Below, piece by piece: positions 44,624-53,385 of a DNA stretch of 64,000 nt (position 1 is its first letter; the number at the start of each line of letters is the position of its first letter). A program made the position numbers and the translations under genes. The stretch is taken from contig JAJYZJ010000004.1 in assembly GCA_021800035.1 (NCBI GenBank), forward strand, positions 1 through 64,000, in the 5' to 3' direction. The notes beneath the pieces are model-generated. The model was not told the DNA's origin. It searched no databases and saw only the letters and a list, made by a program, of their open reading frames with translations. Source of the stretch: an archaeon (GTDB taxonomy: Archaea > Thermoproteota > Thermoprotei_A > Marsarchaeales > Marsarchaeaceae).

Positions 44624-45037
44624 CTAAAGAGTTGAAGGTATCGACAGCACATGGTCAACTGAGAATATCCCAGGTCCCGTTAGCACGAACAGAATAGCGC
44701 TAGCGACATAGAACAGCTCGAAATCGTAGCCCGACTGCGTAAGTGTTAGGAACGGTTTCTTAAACTTCGTTTTCGCGATCAGGGTAACGCCTATACCGAA
44801 GACGACCAGAATCCAGCTAGCCGCGATCCAGAGGAAGCCAAGAAGAACCGCAATACCTGCAAGTATCTCAACCAACCCACCTACATCCATGAGACCGCCC
44901 AATCCCATTTGGGACATGAACTGCTTGGCCTGCTGGCGGCTCTTGCTCGAAAACTTCGGTACCGCGTGAGGTATGATTAAAGCTGCAAAAAATACCCTGT
45001 ATAGTAATAGACCTAAAGAGACAGTCAGCACATCCAA
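44624..45037 (-). CDS. DoxX-family membrane protein
   Basis: The 137-residue protein has four predicted helices (LGLLLYRVFFAALII; GGLVEILAGIAVLLGFLW; ASWILVVFGIGVTLI; LFYVASAILFVLTGPG) and the DoxX pattern of an early HAVPKF segment and a GLVEILAG helix. DoxX-like proteins are small quinone- or oxidoreductase-associated membrane proteins of mostly unclear role, often induced under redox or sulfur stress. The start is TTG 45037 or GTG 45031. It is divergent from an HxlR-type regulator, the usual arrangement for a regulator and its target. Confidence 0.8.
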   Translation of the reverse strand: MDVLTVSLGLLLYRVFFAALIIPHAVPKFSSKSRQQAKQFMSQMGLGGLMDVGGLVEILAGIAVLLGFLWIAASWILVVFGIGVTLIAKTKFKKPFLTLTQSGYDFELFYVASAILFVLTGPGIFSVDHVLSIPSTL

Positions 45038-45070
45038 TATTTATCACTTAGCTAATAGCAATTTATTATC

Positions 45071-45090
45071 AAAAAGCTTTTTGCTAGCAA
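45071..45090. promoter_or_regulatory. Overlapping palindromes between doxX-like and hxlR-like genes, likely operator
   Basis: AAAAAGCTTTTT (45071-45082) and TTGCTAGCAA (45081-45090) are both perfect palindromes and overlap by two bases. They lie in the 78-base divergent intergenic region, next to an A/T-rich box at 45060-45068 that is about 26 bases before the doxX-like start. HxlR dimers bind such inverted repeats (family knowledge). Confidence 0.5.
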
Positions 45091-45115
45091 GTTGTATGTA
45101 TACTACTTGACCAAA

Positions 45116-45469
45116 ATGGACAATAAAAAGAAAAGCGGCAGAGACCCAGTCTGCCCCATAGTGAATTCTGTCGATGTCATCGGCAGCAAGTGGAAACTTC
45201 TGGCCATCAGATACCTTGCCGACTCTCCCTTGGGCTTCAATGAGCTTCTCAGGCGAATAGGTTCGACCAATTCCAAGGAACTCTCACTTACGTTGAAACA
45301 ACTCGGTAACTCTGGGCTTGTCGAAAGAAAAATCCTGAGCGTGCAGCCGTTTCGCGTGGAGTATACATTGACACAGATGGGTTATGAACTCAAACCTGTG
45401 CTAGAAGATTTGAGGAAATGGGGTGAGAAATGGCGATCCCACCTCGAGCAAACTGTCTTAGCAAATTAA
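45116..45469 (+). CDS. HxlR-family winged-helix transcriptional regulator
   Basis: The 117-residue single-domain regulator shows the HxlR signature CPIVNSVDVIGSKWKLLAIR with the conserved N-terminal Cys, then GFNELLRRIGSTNSKELSLT (recognition helix) and the wing PFRVEYTLTQMGYELKPVL. Some HxlR proteins sense electrophiles or thiol oxidation through this Cys. The ATG at 45116 is preferred to a TTG at 45092, as it puts the start just ahead of the charged N-terminus (DNKKKSGRD). It probably controls the divergent DoxX-family gene. Confidence 0.88.
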   Translation: MDNKKKSGRDPVCPIVNSVDVIGSKWKLLAIRYLADSPLGFNELLRRIGSTNSKELSLTLKQLGNSGLVERKILSVQPFRVEYTLTQMGYELKPVLEDLRKWGEKWRSHLEQTVLAN

Positions 45470-47172
45470 GATGGACAGAACTTTTTTAGGGAACGGGCTG
45501 GATAGCAATAGCCCTTCGACAGGCTTACAAAGCTATTCATTTCTGTGTGCGCTCTCCTTTACATCGTAATCTCGTCCGCTTAGGTGCACGGCGTCAGCAT
45601 CTCAAGTGTGCAAAACCTATCAAAGTTTGAAGCTGATCTCCGCCCCCGTGCAGTACCGATTTAGAGCTCTTTGGCACGATGGAATCTATAGGCTTCAGCG
45701 TTGCAGTGTAGCTGTCGCGACAGAACCGCAGAATCACCTGACTAACAACCAGCATGCAGAACCGCTTGTTTGGTGAATCTCATCCGGTTCTGTCGTATAC
45801 GAGAAGAACCCTCTCCTCCCCAGAAAGAAGAAGATCCAATAGACAAGCCACTCAAACGCATTGACGTGACTGCCCGGTTGAGCTTGGGCGGCTCTACCAT
45901 CATAGCTTTGAGCGAACAGGAAGAATTGGCTTTGAACCTACATGGCATTACAGAATCGCTCTGTCGGTAGTAAAAGGAAAATCTCCTGAAGTCTAGGAAA
46001 GGTTAGCTCGAGCTCATGGAATGAATGGTTTCCCCGCTCTGCTGACTGCGTATGCCCAGTGCCCATCGGATTGGCTCCCACCTAGCCTAAATTCAAAGAA
46101 AGACGCCTCCCCGGATGATCTAGCTTCAGCTCTTCATGTACTTTCTAACAATAGGACAGCCTGCCAGTTGACTTCTGGATTCGGCCGTATTTAGAGCCGT
46201 TTTTTCCAGTGAACAAGTTTATGACAGACGCATCCGTTATGCATCGCGGTAGTGGCTCAGACTGACGTACAGGCACAGCCCGGCAGGACTCACTTTTGGC
46301 GCAACCGCAAGAATGTGGCAATCGGGATTAAATGTTCTTTTTATCCCGATTAAAAGGATAAAATTCAGAAAGTCTTCAACTCGACCGGAATGGCAGGTCC
46401 TGCCGATGGCTCTTGTCACACATCCTAGCACCTAACGGTAACGACTAATTTAACCCAGTCGGCAAATACGGGCTTGGCCCGTTGTCAGTTGGGTGGATCG
46501 CTCTCTGGTACTGATGCCTGTTTGTTTTGGAAATTAGCGCTGTTACTACTAGGTGGATAACCACTAAAAAGGGCGTCGCCGGACAGCTTAGCTTCGACTC
46601 CTCACGCAATCTTCTCCGATTGTAGCCCAAGTCATGGTCTTTCATTAAGAAAGAGATTTTTGGGCCAGATGAGGGGAGGCTTTCAATTGCAAGATTCAAT
46701 GAATTCTGACTACCTAAGAGGATTTTGATTACAGTCAGAGATAATTTTTGTCCTTAGTATACACTTAAATTTGATTATTGACTTAGTACCTGGCGCCCGA
46801 ATCAGTGACGCAGCAAATGGGTCCAGGTTTTAGTTTGTTGTGAATACTTGGCCGAGCATTAGACTTGTTTCTAAGCGGAGCCCCCAGCACTGACAGAAAA
46901 CGCTTGCTCTCGAACAGATTGTAGCGGCTGATAAAAGCGCATGAGCTTGTTGCTCGACTGCATGCAAACGTTCCCGATGGTTCCAATCAGCTCGCGCTTA
47001 TTACTTTAAGATTTCGAAGAGAAAGCAAGAACTGGTAGTCATGCGAGCCTTTGCGTAGACACTAGACTGTAGCTGCAGTCATGCCAAGGCCAGTTAGAGG
47101 GGTATTCGGGCGCTCCTTGAAGCAAGAATAACCAGTCATGTTCTTATGTGGGCATAAAGTGGTTGGAAACTA
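45470..47172. other. 1.7-kb stretch without a confident gene
   Basis: T-rich ends at about 45479 may terminate the hxlR-like transcript. Small frames include 45770-45970 (+, 66 codons, contains RLSLGGSTIIALSEQEELAL) and 46022-46198 (+, 58 codons, contains DWLPPSLNSKKDASPDDLAS). Both look somewhat protein-like but I do not recognise them. From 46540 to 46705 a plus frame with one internal stop reads like coding sequence (KEIFGPDEGRLSIARFNEF at its end). The stretch is best seen as a decayed area. Confidence 0.4.
46321..46363. other. Two mutually exclusive hairpins
   Basis: ATCGGGAT at 46321-46328 pairs with ATCCCGAT at 46343-46350. TTTTATCC at 46339-46346 pairs with GGATAAAA at 46356-46363. 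The middle segment is shared, so only one stem can form at a time. No gene follows directly. Confidence 0.4.
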
Positions 47173-48375
47173 GTGACCACGTCCCAGGTTGCGAACGAGT
47201 CTCCCACAAACCCGCAGAAAGTCTTCATCTATTCGTCAGTGGGGCACTTGGCTAACGATGGGACAGTATTCGTCGTGCCTGTCATCGCCGACACGTTTGC
47301 GGCTTTGCGGGGAGTAAGTGCAGTCGAAATCACTGCTCTTTCAACTCTCTTTCTTGGTGTTCCTCTCTTCGCTTCTCCACTGATTTCAAGGCTGGCTGAC
47401 CGCTCCGGACGGCATGCGCAACTGATGTCGCTAGGAGTCTCGCTGCTAGCGCTCGGGCTGGCTGCATTTTTTGCGGCTTTCGTGGCGGGGTCTGCGGCAC
47501 CCAGACTGGCACTTCTTTTTGCAGGGGCTTTCATGACAGGCTTGGGAAGTTCGTTCTATCACCCTCTTACGGCTTCAATTCTGGAGTCCTCTTTTGGGGC
47601 TGCCTCCGGAGGGCGCGCAATGGGCTATAGTGGTGCAGTTGGAGGAGTCGGCGCGGCAGTCTATCCCGCCCTGTTTTCTCTGGTCGATGCTTCCATCGGA
47701 ACAAACGCCTCACTACTGGGGCTCGTGCTTCTGAATTCACTCTTTGCCGCAATGGTGCTCTACGGAATGCGAAGCTCGACAAAAGTAACGCTGGGAGGAA
47801 AGAAACCAGTTCCAGAATCAGCGTCGCTCGTCAGTGTTCCAATTATTGTTCTCACCGTGATCGCTTTTCTGCGCGCTGCTGCGCTCGAAGGGGTTGGGTA
47901 CTGGCTACCTGAATATCTTTCGTATGATAGAGGCTTCGGGACTTCCATCTGGTTGGGAATTACAGTTGGAGCGGTCTACGCAGCTTCTATTGGCGGCGAA
48001 GCCGTATTTGGGCATCTCGTTGACCGAATTGATGGTCGCATGGTCCTAGCGCTAAGCGGCTTGGTCACTGCGGCGGGGATAGCTGGTTTCGAACTGCTTG
48101 GGGGCCCGCTATCCATCCTGTTTCTCTTGATATATGGAGTAAGTTTTGTTACCTTTCCAGTTTTGCTCATGCTCTCTAACAGGTATGTGTCGGCCAGGGA
48201 TAAGACTTCAGCAAGGGGCCTAGTCTACGGCTTGGGAAATGGCTCGGGCAACCTTGCCGGACCCATATTAGCGGGATTGGCGGCGGGCACTGCCTATGGG
48301 GGTTTGGGGGCCGGCTTTATCCTGCTTAGTGTAGTATCGGCTGGAAGTGCGGTTCTGGCTCTGCTCTTGCCGTAG
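47173..48375 (+). CDS. MFS transporter
   Basis: The 400-residue protein has about twelve helices. The first loop motif reads SRLADRSGRHAQLM (MFS motif A), and the second half repeats a variant in HLVDRIDGRMVLAL. GVGAAVYPALFS and GNLAGPILAG are glycine-rich helices typical of the family. The N-terminus includes SVGHLANDGTVFVVPVIAD, as in fosmidomycin-resistance-type MFS members, which points to an efflux pump, but the substrate cannot be read. The start is GTG at 47173. It is a single gene. Confidence 0.87.
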   Translation: MTTSQVANESPTNPQKVFIYSSVGHLANDGTVFVVPVIADTFAALRGVSAVEITALSTLFLGVPLFASPLISRLADRSGRHAQLMSLGVSLLALGLAAFFAAFVAGSAAPRLALLFAGAFMTGLGSSFYHPLTASILESSFGAASGGRAMGYSGAVGGVGAAVYPALFSLVDASIGTNASLLGLVLLNSLFAAMVLYGMRSSTKVTLGGKKPVPESASLVSVPIIVLTVIAFLRAAALEGVGYWLPEYLSYDRGFGTSIWLGITVGAVYAASIGGEAVFGHLVDRIDGRMVLALSGLVTAAGIAGFELLGGPLSILFLLIYGVSFVTFPVLLMLSNRYVSARDKTSARGLVYGLGNGSGNLAGPILAGLAAGTAYGGLGAGFILLSVVSAGSAVLALLLP

Positions 48376-48804
48376 GAGCTACAATCGAAAAAATAAAAAG
48401 CGTTCAGACTTTGGCAAATGAACTTTGAATTCCTTCTGGGCTGCGCTCCTCGGAGCGAATTACTGTGGTTTTGGTATTGATAGGGCCGTCCAAGGCTGTA
48501 GAGTGGGATGCGGCAGAAACGGGAACATCATTCCAACTGCTTGCAATGGAAAGCTCGCTAGATATCCATGTCGGGCCAGGTACTGCGTTGCATCCGAAGA
48601 TTGGCAGAATCCGAAAGACAGCAGCGATAGCCCTTAAGCAGTCTGGGGAGGCCCATGATAGGGCCAGTGACGAAGACTAACGGACTGAGCTACTCGGTGA
48701 TTGTGTTATCCCCGTCCGAGGCCCTATAGCCCGAGTGGCCGGATAAAATTCGGTTCCAGCCATTGACGCATTTCGTGTTGCACAGTTGCCAGATCGTTCT
48801 CGGC
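48376..48804. other. Intergenic stretch with one small unassigned frame
   Basis: A plus-strand frame at 48465-48680 (71 codons; contains DAAETGTSFQLLAMESSLDI and ends HDRASDED) looks weakly protein-like, but overlaps another frame at 48425-48637 and has no known relative that I recognise. Nothing else is seen. Confidence 0.35.
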
Positions 48805-49893
48805 TCATATCACCATAAGTTCGCGCTCTGCCTTTGTCAAGAATTCAAAGGAATCCTGCGTTATCGCCACGTCATCTTCGATTCTCACCCCTCCCTTTCC
48901 CGGGACGTAAATCCCCGGCTCTACTGTGAGAACTGCTCCCGCGACAAGTTTTTCCTCGGATTTCTTTCCCATTCCGTAGCCGTCATGGACTTCTATACCA
49001 AGTGAATGGCCGAGACCGTGTATAAAACCTCCCCTGAAAGAAGAATTATCAATTACGTCTTCAGCAGCTCTGTGAACTGAAGCTGACTCTGCTCCATCCT
49101 TCAACAATGAAAAGGCTGCATCTTGGGCCTGCTTCACCTTTGCGTACATCTCTCTCTGGTACTCGTTCGCCCTCCTGAAAAAGAAAGTTCGTGTCATGTC
49201 CGCGCAATACAGCTTGTACCTTGCTCCTACATCGCACAGAATGGTGTCTCCTGCTGCGAGCGTGCGTTCTCCCGAGAAGTAATGCGGCAGGGCCGAATTT
49301 TCACCGAACGCTACGATACTACTGAATGCGGGGCCGTCGGCTCCCGCTCGAACGAACCAGTATTCGATTTCTGCTTGTAATGCCTTTTCTGTCATACCTT
49401 CCTTGACAAGCTGCGGGACGCGCTCAAGCGCACTGGATGTTATTGCTGCTGCTTTTGCAATTCTTTCTCTTTCGTCTGGGTCTTTCACCCATCTGGCCCT
49501 TGCGAACGCACTGGATACATCCGTAATATTTTTGTCCTTGAGTAGCCTGTGAAGCTTGGTATATGCCGAATGGCTCAAGGCATCTTCGTTTACCCCAACG
49601 GAATTCGCATTTGAAAGAGAGTCATTAAGTGCGCTTGCGAGTTCCGCGTCATCCCGGCTATTCAGCACTCGCACATTAGCGTCGGCTCGCCGTGCCAGTT
49701 CTTCTTCGAGCGGACTTGTGAAGACGTCAAGCTCAGCGTCGCGGTAGAGAATGGCAATCGACCCCTCGAAGAGTCCGCTTGTGTAGTCCGTCACATAAAA
49801 GAAGTTGGGGTCGGGTCTGCCAGCGTTCCAAATCAGAATTGCGTCGACCTCCTCCTTGAGAGAATTTAGCACTTTTTTTATTCTGGATTTCAA
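48805..49893 (-). CDS. Xaa-Pro aminopeptidase / M24 family metallopeptidase
   Basis: The 362-residue protein has a creatinase-type N-terminal domain (NFFYVTDYTSGLFEGS) and a pita-bread peptidase domain. The five metal ligands are visible: Asp in CDVGARY, Asp in CADMTRTF, His in GLGHSLGIEVHDG, Glu in TVEPGIYV and Glu in GVRIEDDV. It removes N-terminal residues before proline from peptides in the cytoplasm. It probably works together with the peptide transporter and other peptidases to recycle proline peptides. It is a single gene on the minus strand. Confidence 0.93.
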   Translation of the reverse strand: MKSRIKKVLNSLKEEVDAILIWNAGRPDPNFFYVTDYTSGLFEGSIAILYRDAELDVFTSPLEEELARRADANVRVLNSRDDAELASALNDSLSNANSVGVNEDALSHSAYTKLHRLLKDKNITDVSSAFARARWVKDPDERERIAKAAAITSSALERVPQLVKEGMTEKALQAEIEYWFVRAGADGPAFSSIVAFGENSALPHYFSGERTLAAGDTILCDVGARYKLYCADMTRTFFFRRANEYQREMYAKVKQAQDAAFSLLKDGAESASVHRAAEDVIDNSSFRGGFIHGLGHSLGIEVHDGYGMGKKSEEKLVAGAVLTVEPGIYVPGKGGVRIEDDVAITQDSFEFLTKAERELMVI

Positions 49894-49954
49894 TTCAGGC
49901 TACTGCCAGAGGGTGGCGCATAATAAATGCAAGGCCGGAGGCCTTATTCACAAT

Positions 49955-51295
49955 TCACATCATCGGAGTGATTGTAGGATAGTACGGATTAGCTGAGTCT
50001 TCCACCGCGAAGGCTCCGGTGAACGGCTTCACACAAAACGCGATGGCCGACCCGTCAATCATAACCAGCTTCATATGTAAGTAGCTCAGTCTGACCAATT
50101 CAGGCTTGAGGCCCGAGCCAGAGTCAGTCAGGAAAATGATGATGTCTTCGCTGTTTTGGACACGGGATACCATTTTGTGGACTTCGTACATGAGAGAGTC
50201 TTTCTCGTTGGAAAACCGGTACTCAAAGTGGTCAGTAGACAACACATATGCAAGGCGCCCATCACGAGAAACCGCACGAAGTTTGTCTGCGATTGCCATG
50301 AGCTTTCCAAAATAAGAGCGGGAGTCGGCCTCAGAAATCCAGACTCTTCCGAGTCCAAGGTCTAGAGAGTCCTCCGCGGATGCAAGGAGACGCATTCGAT
50401 TGAGGTCATCCTCTTTGAACGTCATGATTGCCTTGTCAATTAGTGTAGTGGGAGAGTTCAGCGGAAGAGCCCCGAGAATTGACCGGCCAAGAGCATGAAA
50501 GTTTAATACAAATGGAAAAGTCAACCGCCTTATCACAGAAGAGGGTACATCACTACCGTACTCAATTGTGGCCATCGAGCCCATTCTAATACCTGAGAAT
50601 GCCGCGTCTAGCGCCTCTGTTCCCAGCGAATACGCATTGCCTCTGTCCGTAATAGGGTGGAAATCTGTTAATGAAGGTTGAACTCTACGCTTGCTCCGCC
50701 CGGTGTGAGTTTGTGGTGAGTGTCGGTCTGTGGCTTCACCGATCTCTGTGGCACGGCCGTTGTGCAGGGAGAACAGAATTCTATGTCGGAGGATAGGAGT
50801 ACCACGGAGCTTCTCGATGTGCATCACACGTAGGAATCTCCCAGCATGCTCGGCCGTCGTAAGTTCCACAACACCATCTACGAGGTAATCCAGATTGGTT
50901 TCTCTGGGCTCTTCACTTACAAATATCAGCCTTGACTTGGCGCCAGCTGAGAGAGCCGTCAAAACCTCTTCAGTCTTCAGCCTCTCGTCCTCCTTCAGCT
51001 TCTTAGCAAACGAGTCCCAAGAATCCAGCACTACTATGGGAGTCTTTTCTCGCTCCTTTGAAAACACAGTGCTTACGAAGCTCTCAGCGGACGCCAGCCG
51101 AAGATCTTCAAATCTATTTCCCTCTGCCAGCCTGAAGCTCCAAGGCGTAAAGGCGTGGAGGTTTTCTTCGGATACGCGCGACGAAACGTAGATTCCTTTG
51201 TCTCTTCCGAATCTGTCGAGCAGATGGAGTGCGAGGGTCGTTTTTCCACTTCCCGGCCGTCCGCGTATGAGAAGCGACCGACTTCCAGGATCCAA
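49955..51295 (-). CDS. GvpD-like/RecA-fold P-loop ATPase, start uncertain
   Basis: The 446-residue protein as read from TTG 51295 has Walker A LLIRGRPGSGKTTLALH and Walker B IVVLDSWDS, in a RecA/KaiC-type core followed by a second unassigned half. It resembles archaeal GvpD-related ATPases, which can act in regulation rather than gas-vesicle assembly. Protein-like sequence continues upstream of the TTG in the same frame (GRFPLIESFL immediately precedes it) up to a TAG near 51353, with no ATG or GTG. The real start therefore probably lies further up at ATG 51509 in another frame; see the next entry. The function is unknown. Confidence 0.75.
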   Translation of the reverse strand: MDPGSRSLLIRGRPGSGKTTLALHLLDRFGRDKGIYVSSRVSEENLHAFTPWSFRLAEGNRFEDLRLASAESFVSTVFSKEREKTPIVVLDSWDSFAKKLKEDERLKTEEVLTALSAGAKSRLIFVSEEPRETNLDYLVDGVVELTTAEHAGRFLRVMHIEKLRGTPILRHRILFSLHNGRATEIGEATDRHSPQTHTGRSKRRVQPSLTDFHPITDRGNAYSLGTEALDAAFSGIRMGSMATIEYGSDVPSSVIRRLTFPFVLNFHALGRSILGALPLNSPTTLIDKAIMTFKEDDLNRMRLLASAEDSLDLGLGRVWISEADSRSYFGKLMAIADKLRAVSRDGRLAYVLSTDHFEYRFSNEKDSLMYEVHKMVSRVQNSEDIIIFLTDSGSGLKPELVRLSYLHMKLVMIDGSAIAFCVKPFTGAFAVEDSANPYYPTITPMM

Positions 51296-51509
51296 AAACG
51301 ACTCGATGAGGGGGAACCGTCCACGGGCGCTGCCGTCTATGATCTTCTATCAGCGGCTGCTCACTTGAAGAACCTAAAAGCGTTTCGCGTGAACCCTTTC
51401 GTTGAAGCCACTGCTTCCAGTCCCGGTTCTCGATGGAAGTACCAGCCTTAGGCTCGATGACCGCGCCATAAGTGTACCCGTATGGTGTGGTAGGGAGGCC
51501 GAGACGCAT
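51296..51509 (-). other. Probable N-terminal part of the GvpD-like gene, joined by a frameshift
   Basis: A TATA box is centred 28 bases upstream of ATG 51509, the leaderless spacing used elsewhere in the window. From this ATG the frame reads MRLGLPTTPYGYTYG and SSSEQPLIE, then must skip one base near 51350 to continue as IIDGSARGRFPLIESFLDPG into the Walker A frame. Either one base is wrong in the assembly, or the gene is frameshifted, or there is programmed +1 shifting at CTGATAGAAGATC. Confidence 0.5.
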
Positions 51510-51531
51510 GAATCGTCACCCTCTCCGCGTC

Positions 51532-51541
51532 GCATTTAACC
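51532..51541 (-). promoter_or_regulatory. TATA box for the GvpD-like gene
   Basis: On the minus strand the sequence reads GGTTAAATGC, centred about 28 bases before ATG 51509. It supports this ATG as the true start. Confidence 0.5.
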
Positions 51542-51579
51542 TAGCAAGCTTGGCCAGTGTGCCTTAGACTAGGCGGTAA

Positions 51580-51588
51580 CGATTAAAG
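51580..51588 (+). promoter_or_regulatory. TATA box for the SPFH/zinc-ribbon operon
   Basis: CGATTAAAG is centred about 27 bases before the ATG at 51612. It is divergent from the GvpD-like promoter, about 45 bases away. Confidence 0.5.
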
Positions 51589-51611
51589 CAACCGTCCCGC
51601 TTGACAGTGTC

Positions 51612-52157
51612 ATGTCTACGGGCAATCCCGACATCAGAGGCGAGATTGCGGAAAATCGTGGGAGCATCAAGAAGTTAGAGATGCTCATCCCCGGCCTCAG
51701 GACTTACCGCAAACTCGACGATATACGCGTGGCCGACGACCTCCTCCGACACCAAGTCGCGGACAAGCTTGACAGTGCGAGGGCGAATCTGGAATTGGCT
51801 CGGAAGCAAATGGCGGCGGCGGGGGACTTTAATGGCCTTACTTCACTTGGCTCGCTAATCTTTGAACTCCAGCAGGTCTCAGGGCAGGTCAGATATGCTG
51901 AGCAGGGCTATACGGGCATAGCAGCTAGCTTCAGCATGAATGACGACAAACTCAACAAGCTCTACGATTACGATTATGCCTTTGTCCAGGCCGCGGTGGA
52001 TCTTCAGAACGCCACTTCTCCTTCAAAGCTGGTCTACGACCCAACCCAAGCCGCAGCGATTCAATCTGCGATATCAAGCCTGAACTCGCTTCTCACAGAC
52101 TTCAAGCAGAAGTGGTCTGCGAGGATTGAGTACGTGCAAGGCATTCTCCTAAAATAG
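51612..52157 (+). CDS. Helical/coiled-coil protein of the SPFH operon, unknown function
   Basis: I do not recognise the family. The 181-residue protein is almost entirely helical with heptad-like stretches (ADDLLRHQVADKLDSARANL; QAAAIQSAISSLNSLLTDFK) and no membrane helix or Cys. It is the first gene of a three-gene unit with an SPFH-domain protein (26 bases downstream) and a zinc-ribbon protein. A cytoplasmic coiled-coil partner beside an SPFH protein recalls bacterial PspA/YdjI-type membrane-stress loci, but there is no sequence proof of PspA homology. The start is set by the leaderless promoter. Confidence 0.7.
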   Translation: MSTGNPDIRGEIAENRGSIKKLEMLIPGLRTYRKLDDIRVADDLLRHQVADKLDSARANLELARKQMAAAGDFNGLTSLGSLIFELQQVSGQVRYAEQGYTGIAASFSMNDDKLNKLYDYDYAFVQAAVDLQNATSPSKLVYDPTQAAAIQSAISSLNSLLTDFKQKWSARIEYVQGILLK

Positions 52158-52183
52158 CTCTGGAGTAAGAAGGGTATCAACAT

Positions 52184-53362
52184 ATGTCGAGTAAACAGGG
52201 AGGAGCTATTCCAAGCTCAGGCGGTAGCGTTTTCGGTTCTACCACGATATCCTGGGAGCCTCAGTTCAAGCAAGACAACGTGATGTGGAAGGTTCCGCGC
52301 CTTATCCGGCTGAACGACAACATTGTCGTTAGAGAGGATGAGATAGCGGTGTTTTACAGAGACGGTAAAGTTCTTACCTATTTTGACAAGCCAAACCGCT
52401 ATGCTCTAACCGATTTTAACGCCCCGATTGTGGGTGGATTGCTGAAGTTCTTTACGGGGGTTCAGCAGCAGGCTGAGGTATATTATCTTCAGAAGCGCTT
52501 TTTCGATGCAAAATACGGAAGCACCCAACCATATCAGTTTGTAGACCAGCTCTTCGGAGTGGTCAACCTTCGTGTTTACGGGGAGTTCAGATGGCGGGTA
52601 TCATCCCCTGAGAATTTCATTAACCAGTTCGTTGGTACCTTTGCGGCTGAAACAACTTCTGATGTCGAGTCGAGGTTAAAGGAGCAGATGGTAATACTTG
52701 TCTACAACGCTATAGGGAAGATGAAGGCACAGGGGCTGCGCGTCACCGACTTGGCGGCTAACCTGCTGAATATCGAACAAGTGATGCTCTCAACCGCCCC
52801 TGACAATTTCGGCCAGTATGGAGTAGAAATCAACAAGATTTCAGGTTTGAACATCAGCCTTCCAGAGGAAGTCCAAAAGGCGGTTGACACGAGGTCCGAG
52901 ATGTCTGTGCTTGGCGTGAACTATATGCAATACCAGGCGGGCCAGGCCATGACGGACGCAGCCAAGAACCCAAGCGGTACTGCTGGCCTGGGAGCAGGTC
53001 TCGGAGTTGGCCTAGGAGCCGGGGCGGGCGTTGGATACGCCATGACGGGGGCCTACTATCAGGGAATGGCCGGCCAGGCACAGATGAAAGCCTGCCAAAA
53101 GTGCGGAACACTCATCCCTGCAGCGAACGCATTCTGCCCGAACTGCGGGGCCCAGCAGATTCAACCTCAGGTTGCCGCTGCAACACCACCTTCTGGCAAG
53201 TGCCCGAAGTGTGGTACTGCGGTGACCGCCGGAACAAAGTTCTGCCCTGAATGCGGCACGCCTATTCCGCAAGAGCAGACTATGAAATGCCCGAGCTGCG
53301 GGTTCGAAGTCAAGTCTCCTTCGAAATTCTGCCCCAACTGTGGCAAACCGCTCTCGCAGTAA
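52184..53362 (+). CDS. SPFH (band 7)-domain protein with three C-terminal zinc ribbons (YdjI-like)
   Basis: This is a 392-residue protein. Residues about 20-250 form an SPFH-like domain with VIKxDE-type strands (IVVREDEIAVFYRDGKV), YGEFRWRVSSPENFINQFVG and the helical end VDTRSEMSVLGV. A Gly/Ala-rich linker (GLGAGLGVGLGAGAGVGYAM) follows. Then come three treble-clef zinc ribbons, each CxxCG...FCxxCG, near 305, 340 and 370. It lacks a clear transmembrane helix at the N-terminus. Bacterial YdjI-type proteins of this class sit at membranes under envelope stress (family knowledge). It probably forms a scaffold with its two operon partners. Confidence 0.85.
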   Translation: MSSKQGGAIPSSGGSVFGSTTISWEPQFKQDNVMWKVPRLIRLNDNIVVREDEIAVFYRDGKVLTYFDKPNRYALTDFNAPIVGGLLKFFTGVQQQAEVYYLQKRFFDAKYGSTQPYQFVDQLFGVVNLRVYGEFRWRVSSPENFINQFVGTFAAETTSDVESRLKEQMVILVYNAIGKMKAQGLRVTDLAANLLNIEQVMLSTAPDNFGQYGVEINKISGLNISLPEEVQKAVDTRSEMSVLGVNYMQYQAGQAMTDAAKNPSGTAGLGAGLGVGLGAGAGVGYAMTGAYYQGMAGQAQMKACQKCGTLIPAANAFCPNCGAQQIQPQVAAATPPSGKCPKCGTAVTAGTKFCPECGTPIPQEQTMKCPSCGFEVKSPSKFCPNCGKPLSQ

Positions 53363-53385
53363 AAACCGGGAGGGCAAGAGAGTAG

